Positions 19,718 through 28,170 of a stretch of DNA of 64,000 nucleotides are shown one piece after another. The position numbers and the translations under genes were made by a program. Position 1 is the stretch's first letter; each line of letters opens with the position of its first letter. This DNA comes from Fidelibacterota bacterium (lineage in GTDB: Bacteria; Fidelibacterota; Marinisomatia; SCGC-AAA003-L08; D37C17): contig SCKP01000001.1 in assembly GCA_004124405.1 (NCBI GenBank), positions 78,071 to 142,070 of the forward strand, given 5' to 3'. The notes under the pieces were generated by a model. The model was not told the DNA's origin and searched no databases. It worked only from the letters and a program-made list of their open reading frames with translations.

Positions 19718-20415
19718 CACCTTCTTCAAACCTGAACAATATAATGGAAGCCCTCAATTCCAGAATTCAAAATGCCGCAAGAAAATCCGGTCGAAGTCCA
19801 GAGGATATTACACTTGTAGCAGTGACTAAATCCTTCCCCCAAAATATTTGGGAAATAGCCTTAAAGCACAATCTTACCACTTTGGCAGAAAGTCGAATTC
19901 AGGAAACAAAAGAAAAACTTAAAACCTTTAGTTATCGAGACAAAATTGAACTGCACTTAATTGGGCGTCTTCAGAGCAACAAAGCCAGAAAGGCAGGTGA
20001 AATATTCGATGTAATTCAAACGGTAGATTCAATAAAATTAGCCAATCGGTTAAACACTATTTCTGTAGAAGCAAACAAATCACAGAAAATTTATCTTCAG
20101 GTAAATATTGGCAAAGATCCCAATAAACAAGGATTTACTCCAGATGAAATTATTGATTCAGCAAAAGAAGTTTCAGCATTGGGGAATTTAGAATTGAATG
20201 GTATCATGACCATTCCGCCCCAAGGAATACCAACAAATAATCTGAGAGAACTTTATAAAGAAACCAGGGAAATTAGAAATGTTATAAAAGAATCTATAAA
20301 TAAAGTTTGTAAAAATTTGTCAATGGGTATGAGCAATGATTTTGAAATTGCCATAGAAGAAGGAGCGACGCATATCCGGATTGGCACAGCCCTGTTTGGA
20401 GCAAGACCACAGTGA
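19714..20415 (+). CDS. yggS: YggS-family pyridoxal phosphate homeostasis protein
   Basis: The 233-residue protein folds as an alanine-racemase-like barrel that carries PLP without known catalysis. The PLP lysine is in ITLVAVTKSFP at about residue 39. Other family blocks are HLIGRLQSNKARKA, the NGIMTIPP segment, SMGMSNDFEIAIEEGATHIRIGTALFGAR at the phosphate-binding end (LSMGMSNDFEIA). It overlaps both gyrA (ATGA) and the next gene (GTGA). Confidence 0.94.
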   Translation: MTPSSNLNNIMEALNSRIQNAARKSGRSPEDITLVAVTKSFPQNIWEIALKHNLTTLAESRIQETKEKLKTFSYRDKIELHLIGRLQSNKARKAGEIFDVIQTVDSIKLANRLNTISVEANKSQKIYLQVNIGKDPNKQGFTPDEIIDSAKEVSALGNLELNGIMTIPPQGIPTNNLRELYKETREIRNVIKESINKVCKNLSMGMSNDFEIAIEEGATHIRIGTALFGARPQ

Positions 20416-20849
20416 AGTTGAGTGTTATTACCGAACAGCTATCCAAACAACTTCCAAAAGAAAATGGGTTACAAAAACTAACCATAGTAAACCCTGATAA
20501 TTTTGAAAGTATTTATAAACTTCTCGATTCACACAATATTACGGAACTAAATATAACCGATGCAACATCCACAAAAAAAATAGCAGCAGGAAACACGGTT
20601 CAAGTGAAAGATCATATCAACAAAACTGGGTCAAGCCCCCTGATTGGAAATCAAATTTTTTTAGAGATAGATTTTATAGATATAACGGGGGCTTATTCCT
20701 TTGATAAAAACGCTATTATAACTGTTTGTTGCGGTGAAACATTAAACAAACAGTATGAATACCCCAGCCACTTTCTTTGCCATATTACCATGTTGGCCCG
20801 CGCACTTAAAATCCCAATTATTAAGGGACTTTTATACAATATACTTTAA
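20412..20849 (+). CDS. Truncated purine-nucleoside-phosphorylase-like protein
   Basis: The 145-residue product resembles only the central part of family 2 purine nucleoside phosphorylases. Residues 60-79 (GNTVQVKDHINKTGSSPLIG) match the conserved G-D-x-x-x-I-x-D-H-I-N-x-x-G-x-N-P-L-x-G block, and FIDITGAYS matches the following PDM-x-x-AYD strand. The last stretch (MLARALKIPIIKGLLYNIL) aligns with the A-x-x-x-x-I-x-x-x-x-G-V-Y helix-strand. The N-terminal phosphate-binding loop, the N-A-A-G-G purine loop (here TDATSTKK) and everything after the G-V-Y strand are missing. Catalytic activity is unlikely. The GTG start overlaps yggS by 4 bp, so the frame is maintained and translated in an operon. 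Confidence 0.65.
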   Translation: MKLSVITEQLSKQLPKENGLQKLTIVNPDNFESIYKLLDSHNITELNITDATSTKKIAAGNTVQVKDHINKTGSSPLIGNQIFLEIDFIDITGAYSFDKNAIITVCCGETLNKQYEYPSHFLCHITMLARALKIPIIKGLLYNIL

Positions 20850-20877
20850 CACTACCAATACAATAATATTTTAATCA

Positions 20878-21855
20878 ATGAATTTTTACTGTGATGTAAC
20901 AAGGGGCGGAAATTTAGAAAGCAGACATGAGGTATATGCCCTGGCAATTGATGAGGAAGGGAAAACCATCTTTTCAACCGGAAACCCAGATTATACCACA
21001 TGTATTCGATCATCCCTTAAACCATTTCAGGCATCGGCATCTATATTAGAAGGTGCAACAGAATCTGCAGGATTTACAAGTGAAGAAATAGCGCTTATGT
21101 GCGCCTCCCATAACGGCGAGGAAATTCATGTGCAAACCGCAAAAGGAATGACAGAAAAATTAGGATTGGACGCATCACATTTTGAATGTGGCTCACACGC
21201 CCCTTATGATATGGAAGCCCAAAATAAAGCACGACAAAATGGATTCACGCCCTTTCATAATAATTGCTCTGGAAAACATTTAGGGATGTTGGCCTTGGCA
21301 CAAAAATTGGGTGCAGAGACAAAGGACTATATTTCATATAACCATCCCGTTCAGAAAACAATTTTTGAACAGCTTAAACGATTAACAGGAAAAAAAAACT
21401 TTTCTTATGGTATTGACGGCTGTAGTGTTCCCACTCCATTTTTAACGCTCAAAGAAGTTGCAGAACTATTTCAAACCTTTGGATCTGAGAAATATCCAGA
21501 ACTCAACACAGCCTATAAGGCCATGGTAAAACACCCCTATTTAGTGGCAGGAAAAAACCGCTTTGACACAGATTTTAACAAGGCTATGAATGGGAGGGGG
21601 ATAACAAAAGTAGGCGGTGAAGCCATTCGGGGAATGGTAATCAAATCAAAAAAGTATGGCGTGGTTGGAATTGCTCAGAAAATATTGGATGGAAACCAAA
21701 GGGCCAATGAAACAGCAATTATGACAATCTTAAACCACCTTAAACTTTTACATCCAAAAGAAAAAGAACTGTTACAAAAATATGAGACCAAACAGCTTTT
21801 TAATCACCGAAAAATTCATATTGGCAATGTCCAGGGCAGATTGCATTTGGGATAA
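20878..21855 (+). CDS. L-asparaginase II (Rhizobium etli type)
   Basis: The 325-residue protein belongs to the asparaginase II family, which is unrelated to the E. coli AnsA/AnsB fold and related to serine beta-lactamase-like enzymes. Conserved blocks are LESRHEVYA, SSLKPFQA with the Ser-x-x-Lys dyad near residue 45, CASHNGEEIHV, NNCSGKHLGMLA with the zinc/substrate cysteine, and GIDGCSVPT. It hydrolyses asparagine to aspartate and ammonia. No signal peptide is visible, so it is probably cytoplasmic. The 173 bp after it (21856-22028) hold no gene and probably the ppdK promoter. Confidence 0.9.
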   Translation: MNFYCDVTRGGNLESRHEVYALAIDEEGKTIFSTGNPDYTTCIRSSLKPFQASASILEGATESAGFTSEEIALMCASHNGEEIHVQTAKGMTEKLGLDASHFECGSHAPYDMEAQNKARQNGFTPFHNNCSGKHLGMLALAQKLGAETKDYISYNHPVQKTIFEQLKRLTGKKNFSYGIDGCSVPTPFLTLKEVAELFQTFGSEKYPELNTAYKAMVKHPYLVAGKNRFDTDFNKAMNGRGITKVGGEAIRGMVIKSKKYGVVGIAQKILDGNQRANETAIMTILNHLKLLHPKEKELLQKYETKQLFNHRKIHIGNVQGRLHLG

Positions 21856-22028
21856 AACACAAATATGGTTGATAGTTTTTAAGAACCCAATATATAGACG
21901 CGTTTTAACTTTTGCAATTTAATTTAATTCTTCAATTTCCTTTACCCTCTCATTAATTTGGTCATGTTATTTAAAAGCCAGTAATTTTCAGTATATAGTT
22001 ATATCATTAAAATGAAGGATTTAATGCA

Positions 22029-24722
22029 ATGAAACAGGTTTATTTTTTCGGAAATGGCAAGGCAAACGCCACGGCCAAAGATAAAAATCTTTTAGGAGGA
22101 AAAGGCGCCAATCTGGCTGAAATGACAAATTTGGGAATACCCGTCCCACCAGGTTTTACCATCAGCACAAAAATCTGTACCCACTATATGGATACAGGTG
22201 AATACCCGGAAAATTTAAATGAGGAAGTCCAAAATGCCCTCACTGAAGTGGAAGAAATAATGAGGCAGAAATTTGGCGACCCTGAAAATCCATTATTGGT
22301 GTCCGTCCGTTCAGGCGCTCGGCAGTCCATGCCGGGAATGATGGAGACGGTATTGAATGTGGGGTTGACCTCGGAGACAATCCCCGGCCTTATTGAAAAA
22401 TCAGGCGATGAACGCTTTGTGTATGATGTCTACCGCCGCCTCATAACTATGTATGCTGATGTGGTGATGGAAAAAGCTGCTGATATTGAACCCAAAGCAG
22501 GTAACGGAATTCGGGAAAAACTATCTGAAATCATGGAAAGGATGAAATCACAACAAGGGGTTGAAAACGATTCGGAACTTTCTGCAGAAAATTTAAAAGA
22601 ACTGTGCCACCTCTTTAAAATAAAAGTTGTTAAAACACTGGGAGAAGAATTTCCAGATGATCCCCATACTCAGTTGTGGGGCGGCATTACAGCGGTATTT
22701 AAATCGTGGAATGGAAAACGGGCAGTGTGCTACCGTGAAATTGAAAATATTCCTCATCATTGGGGAACGGCCGTAAATATCCAGGCCATGGTCTTTGGGA
22801 ATATGGGGGAGAACTGTGCTACAGGAGTTGCATTTACGCGCAATCCCGCTACAGGTGAAAATGTATTTTTTGGAGAATGGCTGCCCAATGCACAGGGTGA
22901 AGATGTAGTGGCCGGACTGCGAACACCCAATCCATTGAACAACTTGAATAAAAATAGTGATTCACCAAATTTACTCAGCCTGAAAGACAGCATGCCTAAA
23001 AGTTATGAAGAATTGGATGACATCCAGAATCGTCTGGAGATTCATTATAATGATATGCAGGATATTGAGTTTACCATTCAGAACAACCGCCTCTGGATGT
23101 TACAGACCCGTACAGGACAACGGAATGGACAGGCGGCTGTGCGCATGGCAGTTGAAATGCTGGAAGAAGGAATGATAAATGAAAAGACAGCCATAATGCG
23201 GGTGAAACCAGAGCAGTTAGATGAAATTATGCACCCCATGTTGGATGCAGAGGCTGAGAAACAATCTGAATTATTGGCAAAAGGATTGCCCGCAGGTCCT
23301 GGTGGAGCTTCTGGACAGATTGTGTTTACAGCAGATGAAGCTGAGGTGTGGCATAAAAACGGGAAACAGGTTATACTGGTACGGAATGAAACCTCTCCGG
23401 AGGATGTGCATGGTATGTTTGCCTCTGAAGCAATACTTACAGCGCGAGGCGGAATGACTTCTCATGCGGCTCTGGTTGCCCGGGGTTGGGGCAAATGCTG
23501 TGTGGTGGGATGTACCGATATCAGAATATCTGCAGTTGATAAAACATTGGCCGCTAATGGCACTACCTTAATGGAAGGGGACTGGCTCACCTTAAACGGA
23601 AGCAGCGGCAAAGTTTATAAAGGGCAGATTCCACTGAAAGCGGTAAATTTGAAATCGAACACCTATTTTCAGAAACTAATGAAAATAACAGACAGGCACC
23701 GCAAGATGGGTGTGCGGACAAATGCTGATAGTCCTGCAGATGCAAAACAGGCACGGGAATTTGGCGCAGAAGGTATTGGCCTTTGCCGGACAGAGCATAT
23801 GTTTTTTGATCCGGAACGAATTTCAGCTATGCGTGAAATGATTGTGGCGGAAAATGAAGAAGACAGGCGAAAAGCCATCATGAAACTTCTCCCTCACCAG
23901 CGGGAAGATTTCTACGGAATATTGAAAGCCATGTCACCTCATCCAGTTACCATTCGATTATTAGATCCGCCCCTGCATGAGTTTCTACCGCAAGACGAAG
24001 ACCAAATTTTGAAATTAGCAAAAGAGTTAAACATTACGACAGCAGAGTTGAAAGCACGGATTGAAAATCTGCACGAATTAAATCCCATGCTGGGGCACAG
24101 GGGCTGTCGACTGGGAATATCCTATCCAGAAATAACGGAGATGCAGGCACGGGCAATATTTGAAGCTACAGCCCAATTGGTGCAAGAAAAACAATCACCT
24201 CTACCAGAAGTAATGGTGCCTTTAATAGGTTCTGTAGAAGAGTTTACCAATCAGAAAATAATAATAAATGAAATGGCTGAAATCGTAAAAAAAGAAACAG
24301 GTACACAATTTGAATACCTGGTAGGAACTATGATTGAACTACCCCGAGCCTGTGCCACTGCAGATAAAATTGCCAAAGAAGCGCAGTTCTTTTCATTCGG
24401 AACCAATGATCTCACCCAAACCACTTTTGGATTTTCCAGGGACGACATTGGTGGTTTTCTCCCAGACTATCTGGAACAAAAAATATTACCAGTTGATCCG
24501 TTTCAGTCCATTGACCAGGAGGGAGTGGGCAGCCTGGTTAAAATGGGTGTGGAAAAAGGGCGGACAGTAAATTCAAAATTAAAAATAGGTATTTGTGGAG
24601 AACACGGTGGTGATCCTGATTCCATTCATTTCTTCCACAAAATAGGACTGGATTATGTAAGTTGTTCTCCCTTCCGTGTTCCTATTGCCCGGCTGGCAGC
24701 GGCACAAGCGGAGGTGGGTTAA
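22029..24722 (+). CDS. ppdK: Pyruvate, phosphate dikinase
   Basis: PPDK interconverts pyruvate, ATP and phosphate with PEP, AMP and pyrophosphate. The 897-residue protein has the N-terminal ATP-grasp domain (LLGGKGANLAEMTNLG, SVRSGARQSMPGMMETVLN). The phospho-histidine swivel domain reads GGMTSHAALVARGWGKCC, with the catalytic His near residue 480. The C-terminal PEP barrel ends with GICGEHGGDP, which contains the catalytic Cys. An AAGGATTTAATG-like leader precedes the ATG. It converges on the LRR gene with a 3-bp overlap and no terminator between them. Confidence 0.98.
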   Translation: MKQVYFFGNGKANATAKDKNLLGGKGANLAEMTNLGIPVPPGFTISTKICTHYMDTGEYPENLNEEVQNALTEVEEIMRQKFGDPENPLLVSVRSGARQSMPGMMETVLNVGLTSETIPGLIEKSGDERFVYDVYRRLITMYADVVMEKAADIEPKAGNGIREKLSEIMERMKSQQGVENDSELSAENLKELCHLFKIKVVKTLGEEFPDDPHTQLWGGITAVFKSWNGKRAVCYREIENIPHHWGTAVNIQAMVFGNMGENCATGVAFTRNPATGENVFFGEWLPNAQGEDVVAGLRTPNPLNNLNKNSDSPNLLSLKDSMPKSYEELDDIQNRLEIHYNDMQDIEFTIQNNRLWMLQTRTGQRNGQAAVRMAVEMLEEGMINEKTAIMRVKPEQLDEIMHPMLDAEAEKQSELLAKGLPAGPGGASGQIVFTADEAEVWHKNGKQVILVRNETSPEDVHGMFASEAILTARGGMTSHAALVARGWGKCCVVGCTDIRISAVDKTLAANGTTLMEGDWLTLNGSSGKVYKGQIPLKAVNLKSNTYFQKLMKITDRHRKMGVRTNADSPADAKQAREFGAEGIGLCRTEHMFFDPERISAMREMIVAENEEDRRKAIMKLLPHQREDFYGILKAMSPHPVTIRLLDPPLHEFLPQDEDQILKLAKELNITTAELKARIENLHELNPMLGHRGCRLGISYPEITEMQARAIFEATAQLVQEKQSPLPEVMVPLIGSVEEFTNQKIIINEMAEIVKKETGTQFEYLVGTMIELPRACATADKIAKEAQFFSFGTNDLTQTTFGFSRDDIGGFLPDYLEQKILPVDPFQSIDQEGVGSLVKMGVEKGRTVNSKLKIGICGEHGGDPDSIHFFHKIGLDYVSCSPFRVPIARLAAAQAEVG

Positions 24723-27700
24723 GGGCAATTAGTCCCATCCTGTTCGCCAATATATTCTTCTACGCAGGCAGGATAGGGTTGGCAGATATTATTTTGTGAA
24801 ATATTAAATGTTTTTAATTGAGATATTAATTCACAAACACTTTCCGGAATAGTTGTCAGTTGATTAACACCCAAATACAAATAATGTAAGCGCATATTTT
24901 TCCATTTTTGCACCCCAATATCTAAAGGGGTTCTTCCGGTTAAACTTTTGTTCATTGAAATAAAATCTTGGAGTGTAGAAATATCTTTCTCAAAATAACA
25001 TTCCTCATCAATATCTAAATAACCATAGGGACAAAAACTATACTCACAATTCTCAGTATTTTGATGCCCAATATAATCAAAGCATTCCAAGTAAGGTGGG
25101 CAAAGCAGATTGTTGGTTATCTCAAGACTTTTAAAATGCGGGTAAATATTACACAGGGTTTCTGGAAGAGATTCGAGCTTATTATTATTCAGGTTCAGAT
25201 ATTCCAACTGATCCAGCCTATCAATGCTATTGGGTATTTCAGTAATGCCCCATCCATCAAGATTTAGTTGCTGCAGCCGGTTATTTTTCCACACCTGATA
25301 TCCCAACAATAAGGGATGATACGCCTGAATGCTATCATTAATTTTTGTAAAATCAATCAGTACCTGTAAATCGTCAAAATAATAACATTTTTCATCGAAA
25401 AGGACATATCCCTCAGGACAGGAAAGTGAATGAAAACATGCTTCAACATTTTGGAAACCCACATCTTCAATACAGGGCGGGTAAGGCGAACAAATAAAAT
25501 TATTTGTCATATCAAATACAGAAAGGTTTGAGTAAATATCACAGATGCTTACCGGCATATTGGTCAATTTATTTCCAACCAAAATCAGCTGATTTAATTT
25601 CCCACCAATCCAGTTTTGCTTTCCATTGTCATCGCCAATATCAAGTGGAGATTTTCCTTCTAATGACGCATTGTTATCAATGATATCCTGTAGAATTTTA
25701 AGATGTTCTGTATAATAACAGTCGCCTTCAATTTCAGTATAATTATCAGGACAAAAAGAATCACCACAGGATTCTGTTTGCTGTTTACTTACATATTCAA
25801 TACATGTTGGATAGGGCGGGCAAATAAAATTATTACTCACATCAAAATTAGTAAGGTTGGAATAAATAGAGCAGAATTTCGCGGGGATATAAGTTAATCC
25901 CAATGAGGATAGATCTAATGAAACCAGTCGCATATTAGACCATTTTTGTTTTCCAATTTCAAGGGGATTTTTCCAGGCTAAAGTTTCATTCTTATCGATA
26001 AAACTTTGTAAGACTGACAGATCATATTGAAAATAAACAGTGTTAATTGCTGAAATATCAGTTAGAGGAGAAATAATTGCTCGATTAGCAGTAATATTAG
26101 TTAAGGAGCCAACAGTATCACTATCATCCGCGACATTGCAATTTTCGGTGTTTTGTTTACCAATAGAATTAATGCAATTTAAATAGGGGGGACAGAGAAA
26201 ATTATTGGTTAAATCAACACTTACCAAATTTGAGTAAATGTTACACAGACTTTCTGGGAGGATTTCGAGATTATTATTATTCAGATTCAGGTATTCCAAA
26301 CGATCCAAATTTTGAATGCTTGCTGGTATTTCTGAAATTGCTAAATCATTCAGGTATAGCTGATGCAATCGATTATCTTTCCACACTTGATATCCCAACA
26401 TTAAGGGATGGAAAGCCTGTATATCAGCATTAATTTTTATAAAATCAATCAGTACCTGAAAATCATCAGAATTATAGCATTTTTCATCAAAAGCAACATC
26501 TCCACCGGGGCATGATAGGGGTTGAGTGCAATTGTCTGGATTTTGATTTCCAATATTTTTTATACAGAAGGGAAATGGAGGACAAATGGAATTATTAGAA
26601 AAATCTAACGTCTGAATCTCACCATAAATTTCACAAATACTTTCCGGTAAAGTGGTTAAATTATTTTTGTAGAGAATCAACGTTTCTATTTTACCCTGCC
26701 GCCATTTCAGGAGACCTGAATTTTTACCAACCTCAAGAGGATTTAAAACGGGAAGAACCTGCAAGAATGCAGCATTGCTGTCAATCAGATCTTCTAAAAA
26801 ACCTAGATGGTCTGAGTGATAACACTCTCCCTCAATTTTAGTATAATTATCAGGACAAAAAAAATCACCACAGGATTCAGTGTTCTGCCTACTTACATAT
26901 TCTAAACATTGTGGATAGGGAGGGCAAATAAAATTATTACCCACATCAAAATTAATGAAGTTGGAATAAATAGAGCAGAAGTTTGCCGGGATATAAGTTA
27001 ATCCCAATGAGGATAGATCTAATGAAACCAGTCGCATATTAGACCAACTTTGCCGGCCGATCTCAAGGGGATGCATCCCTGTTAAACTTTCATTCTTATC
27101 AATAAAACTTTGTAATACTGCCAGATCATTTAGAAACTCATCTGAATTAAGCTCAGCTACGTAAGAAACAATTTCTAGATTATCCGTTAAATTTGAATTA
27201 TCAGTATAATCCTCATCACTGGAAAAAGTACAGTTTTCAGTATTTTGATACCCAATAAAATCAAAACAGGCAGGATAGGGTGGACATATAGAATTATTGG
27301 AAATATCAAACAATTTTAAATTTTTATAAACTGTACACAGATTATCAGGAAGCCGGGTAAGATTGTTGCTTACCAGGTTTAAATGGGTGAGTTGTCCATT
27401 TTCCCATTGTTGATAGCCAATATCTTTCCCCAATTCAAGAGGCCTCATTCCATTTAGGGCAGAGTTACTATCGATAATTGCTTGCAGAACTTGAATATGG
27501 TCCGCTTTATAGCATTCACCTTGCAATTCTTCATATCCCACAGGACATTTAAAAGACTCACATTCTTTTGTATCCTGATTGCCGATGTAATCAAAACAGA
27601 AGGGATATGGTGGACAAATATTGTTATCAGAAAAATTGACCTGAGAATAGTAAGGGTATATGCTGCAAATCCCCTCAGGGAGAGTGGTGATATTATTTTT

Positions 27701-27994
27701 TCTTAGATCCAGACTATTGAGATCTTTTAGCAATCCAATGCTGTCTGGAAGGGTTGTGATTTGAAGCTCGCCAAGATAAAGGTAAGTCAGCCGATTATTA
27801 GTCCATTCCTGATATCCAATTTTAAGAGGATTGGCGGCCTTTAGACTTGTATTGCTATCAATAAAATCCTGTAAAACATCAAGATGCTGCTTAAAATAAC
27901 AATTATCATCCAATTCAACAAATCCCTCAGGGCAGTTGCCTCCCCATAAAAAAAAGAGAAAAAACCAAGTGAGAAATAGATTTTTTAAAGCCAT
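24719..27994 (-). CDS. Secreted modular leucine-rich-repeat protein, nine Cys-bracketed modules
   Basis: The 1091-residue product begins with a signal sequence (MALKNLFLTWFFLFFLWGGN). It then consists of nine tandem modules of about 110-125 residues. Most modules carry a CPxGY-x(4)-xCY header, a helix resembling DxxxLQDFIDxN, the PLxIGxQxW block, one or two LRRs (LTxLPxSIC) and a CPPYPxC-x(3)-IGxQNTExC tail. Modules 3 and 6 lack the Cys header and start VLQSFIDKNE. Modules 3-5 and 6-8 are near copies (see the repeat entry). Cell-surface or extracellular binding is inferred from architecture only. An upstream ATG at 28057 would add 21 residues before the signal peptide and is less likely. Such modules are known to me mainly from SAR406-type genomes. 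Confidence 0.85.
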   Translation of the reverse strand: MALKNLFLTWFFLFFLWGGNCPEGFVELDDNCYFKQHLDVLQDFIDSNTSLKAANPLKIGYQEWTNNRLTYLYLGELQITTLPDSIGLLKDLNSLDLRKNNITTLPEGICSIYPYYSQVNFSDNNICPPYPFCFDYIGNQDTKECESFKCPVGYEELQGECYKADHIQVLQAIIDSNSALNGMRPLELGKDIGYQQWENGQLTHLNLVSNNLTRLPDNLCTVYKNLKLFDISNNSICPPYPACFDFIGYQNTENCTFSSDEDYTDNSNLTDNLEIVSYVAELNSDEFLNDLAVLQSFIDKNESLTGMHPLEIGRQSWSNMRLVSLDLSSLGLTYIPANFCSIYSNFINFDVGNNFICPPYPQCLEYVSRQNTESCGDFFCPDNYTKIEGECYHSDHLGFLEDLIDSNAAFLQVLPVLNPLEVGKNSGLLKWRQGKIETLILYKNNLTTLPESICEIYGEIQTLDFSNNSICPPFPFCIKNIGNQNPDNCTQPLSCPGGDVAFDEKCYNSDDFQVLIDFIKINADIQAFHPLMLGYQVWKDNRLHQLYLNDLAISEIPASIQNLDRLEYLNLNNNNLEILPESLCNIYSNLVSVDLTNNFLCPPYLNCINSIGKQNTENCNVADDSDTVGSLTNITANRAIISPLTDISAINTVYFQYDLSVLQSFIDKNETLAWKNPLEIGKQKWSNMRLVSLDLSSLGLTYIPAKFCSIYSNLTNFDVSNNFICPPYPTCIEYVSKQQTESCGDSFCPDNYTEIEGDCYYTEHLKILQDIIDNNASLEGKSPLDIGDDNGKQNWIGGKLNQLILVGNKLTNMPVSICDIYSNLSVFDMTNNFICSPYPPCIEDVGFQNVEACFHSLSCPEGYVLFDEKCYYFDDLQVLIDFTKINDSIQAYHPLLLGYQVWKNNRLQQLNLDGWGITEIPNSIDRLDQLEYLNLNNNKLESLPETLCNIYPHFKSLEITNNLLCPPYLECFDYIGHQNTENCEYSFCPYGYLDIDEECYFEKDISTLQDFISMNKSLTGRTPLDIGVQKWKNMRLHYLYLGVNQLTTIPESVCELISQLKTFNISQNNICQPYPACVEEYIGEQDGTNCP
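25040..27150 (-). repeat. Internal direct duplication, two ~1104-bp units within the LRR gene
   Basis: Two copies of a three-module block lie head to tail. An anchor sequence of roughly 50 bases with no difference seen begins at 25891 in one copy and 26995 in the other, giving a period of 1104 bp (368 codons). At protein level each unit runs from VLQSFIDKNE, through SNMRLVSLDLSSLGLTYIPA and the CPDNYTxIEGxCY module, to a GYQVWKxNRL module. Outer limits given are approximate. Divergence is uneven: the first module is nearly identical while the middle one has drifted. Confidence 0.8.
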
Positions 27995-28170
27995 AGAGCC
28001 ATATAATTTACAATCATTGAAATAGATATTGGAAAATATAGAAATTGAAATTTTCAATTAATTGCGTAGTAAAAAACAATTTGTAACAATATGTTACGAG
28101 CCGGAGAAATTATGAGGAGTAAAAGGAGGAGTATTATTAACTTACTTTCTAAATTATGGAGAGAATTGGT

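Noticed and set aside
24719..27994. CRISPR-like direct repeats
   Set aside because: The repeats are long in-frame protein modules of varied sequence, not short identical repeats with spacers.
28058..28170. Riboswitch or leader peptide upstream of the dockerin-tailed gene
   Set aside because: Only purine-rich stretches (AAAAGGAGGAG) are visible; no conserved riboswitch motif or small ORF could be supported.
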